6,319 bases of DNA from an uncultured delta proteobacterium (GTDB taxonomy: Bacteria > Myxococcota_A > Polyangia > Polyangiales > Polyangiaceae), in contig CAITLX010000230.1 in NCBI GenBank assembly GCA_903893335.1, positions 1 to 6,319 of the forward strand. Reading direction: 5' to 3'. Below are positions 5,331 through 6,319 of the stretch, in pieces. The notes below the pieces were generated by a model, which was given only the letters and a program-made list of their open reading frames with translations, had not been told where the DNA came from and did no database searches. Both the position numbers and the translations under genes were made by a program. Numbering within the stretch: the first letter of the stretch is position 1; each line of letters opens with the position of its first letter.

Positions 5331-6319
5331 GTGTCGATCATGACGTAGACGCGCATCGCCGCGGGGGGCGTGGTCGTCTTCCACGGGACGGCGACGCGGG
5401 CGATGGAGCCGTCGGTCTTCGTCTCGCGCGTCGTCGAGAGGCCGTAGCCGAGCGTCACGGGCTTGCCCGTGGCGGCGTCGACGACGAAGAGCGCGACCAC
5501 GTGGTCGGCCAGCGGGAGGGTCGCGCCGGTGAAGGTGGCCGAGGCCTCGGTGGCGGTCGCCGTGATCGCGACCTGGCCCAGCCCCGTGGGCGCCGCTGCG
5601 GAGCCGGTGCCGAAGCGCTGCAGGATCGCGCCGCCGAACACCGTGAGCACGTCCGTCTGGGGATTGCAGAGCCCGAGCTTCTGCAAGAAGGGCCCGTAGA
5701 AGGGGACGCCCGCGCACACGGTGCTGCCCGAGATGCGCGCCGGGCCCGCCGCGTCGCCTGCGGCGGAGAGGCTCGCGGCGATGCGGAACGTGCGGAACGG
5801 GATGACCGCGCTCGTGATCTCGACGCTGACGCCGTCGTCGTTGGTGAGCGTGACGAGGCCGCCGTCGTAGCGCACCGCGAGCGGCATGAGCGCCTTGGTG
5901 GCCGGGTCGATGACGGTGCGGTTCTCGCCGTCGGCGAGCTTCGCGCCGGCCATCCAGGCGACGCCGCGCCCCGCGTCGAGCTCGACCAGGCCGATGAGGT
6001 AATGGAGCGAGTCGAAGCCGATCTGGTTGTAGCTCGGCAGGATCGTCGGCAGCGGCAGCGCGAGGCGCGCGAGCTCCCACGTCGCCGCCGCGTCGCCCGG
6101 GGCGTGGGGGGTCGGCAGCGGCAGCGTGGGCGCGGCGCCCGGCGCGAGCGTGAACGTCCAGTCGGCGGCGACCGAGCCCCCCGGCTTGCCCCCCGAGAGC
6201 TTGAGGCCGTCGCGATCGAGATCGACCAGGTAGTCCGCGGCGATGGAGACGTGCACCTTGCCGTCCGCGCCGGCGGTGAAGCCGGAGGTGGGCGTCACGG
6301 TGACGAACTTGCCGTCGCC
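5294..6319 (-). CDS. Secreted beta-rich protein of unknown function, C-terminal part
   Basis: The reading frame is open through the right edge, so 341 residues of the C-terminus are visible; the true start lies outside, and the GTG at 6298 is internal. I do not recognise a named family. Seen: an Ig-like or surface-repeat strand set at visible residues 1-58 (GDGKFVTVT, then DGKVHVSIAADYL, ending WTFTLAPG), a Pro-rich linker (about 59-78), and then a larger beta domain. The latter includes YNQIGFDSLHYLIGLVELD (about 97-115), GLVTLTNDDGVSVEI (about 154-168), and two cysteines (202 and 218) likely to form a disulfide. It also includes a further beta-sandwich-like tail with IATWPS-frame-independent strands such as GQVAITATATEAS and MRVYVMIDTYPAAV. 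Cysteine pairing, Thr/Ala/Gly-rich strands and the lack of membrane helices suggest an exported protein. It converges on the amidohydrolase and overlaps it by 37 bp. Confidence 0.75.
   Translation of the reverse strand, partial: GDGKFVTVTPTSGFTAGADGKVHVSIAADYLVDLDRDGLKLSGGKPGGSVAADWTFTLAPGAAPTLPLPTPHAPGDAAATWELARLALPLPTILPSYNQIGFDSLHYLIGLVELDAGRGVAWMAGAKLADGENRTVIDPATKALMPLAVRYDGGLVTLTNDDGVSVEITSAVIPFRTFRIAASLSAAGDAAGPARISGSTVCAGVPFYGPFLQKLGLCNPQTDVLTVFGGAILQRFGTGSAAAPTGLGQVAITATATEASATFTGATLPLADHVVALFVVDAATGKPVTLGYGLSTTRETKTDGSIARVAVPWKTTTPPAAMRVYVMIDTYPAAVATLSAP

Noticed and set aside
6296..6298. GTG as the start of the right-hand minus-strand gene
   Set aside because: The frame stays open to the window edge with the same beta-strand character and no Shine-Dalgarno, so the gene is truncated by the window.

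Overview
The window is very GC-rich DNA with strong G/C preference at third codon positions, so long spurious open frames appear on both strands. Real genes were chosen by protein content instead. The Gly/Ser/Ala-linker lipoprotein, the abundance of secreted proteins and the base composition suggest a large-genome Gram-negative bacterium, most likely a myxobacterium-like member of the Myxococcota (Polyangiales type). This is inference from style, not from a marker gene.

Layout, left to right. (1) Positions 1-1693, minus strand: a two-gene unit made of an OprO/OprP-type phosphate-selective porin (1693 to 455) followed by a lipoprotein whose 3' end lies outside the window (369 to <1). The 85-nt gap between them holds two 32-bp tandem copies derived from the porin gene's own 3' end, each able to form a hairpin. 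(2) Positions 1694-1902: a divergent promoter region with a TGACA-N6-TGTCA palindrome that also reads, toward the porin, as a plausible PhoB-type (Pho) box, plus an adjacent inverted repeat. (3) Positions 1903-5330, plus strand: a DUF2019-like helical-repeat protein, a tandem-domain SagB-type nitroreductase (start codon 3 nt after the previous stop, with a strong Shine-Dalgarno), a small exported cupin, and an Amidohydrolase_2 family protein. Gaps are 3, 50 and 51 nt, so these four could be one transcript. (4) Positions 5294-6319, minus strand: the C-terminal part of a secreted, beta-rich protein of unknown function whose end overlaps the amidohydrolase tail by 37 bp.

Functionally, the left pair looks like an outer-membrane phosphate or anion scavenging unit. 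If the lipoprotein proves to be a phosphatase, the porin, enzyme and candidate Pho box together would form a small Pho-regulon module. The right-hand cluster combines a flavin oxidoreductase, a cupin and a metal-hydrolase-fold protein; no YcaO, precursor peptide or transporter is present to define a natural-product pathway. The most unusual signals are the porin 3'-end triplication, which places the same terminal QA(T/A)AAF-stop in all three reading frames; the complementary degeneration of the two nitroreductase halves; and the amidohydrolase, which lacks the usual D-x-H-x-H and catalytic Asp signatures. There is no RNA gene, insertion sequence or CRISPR array that I can support.
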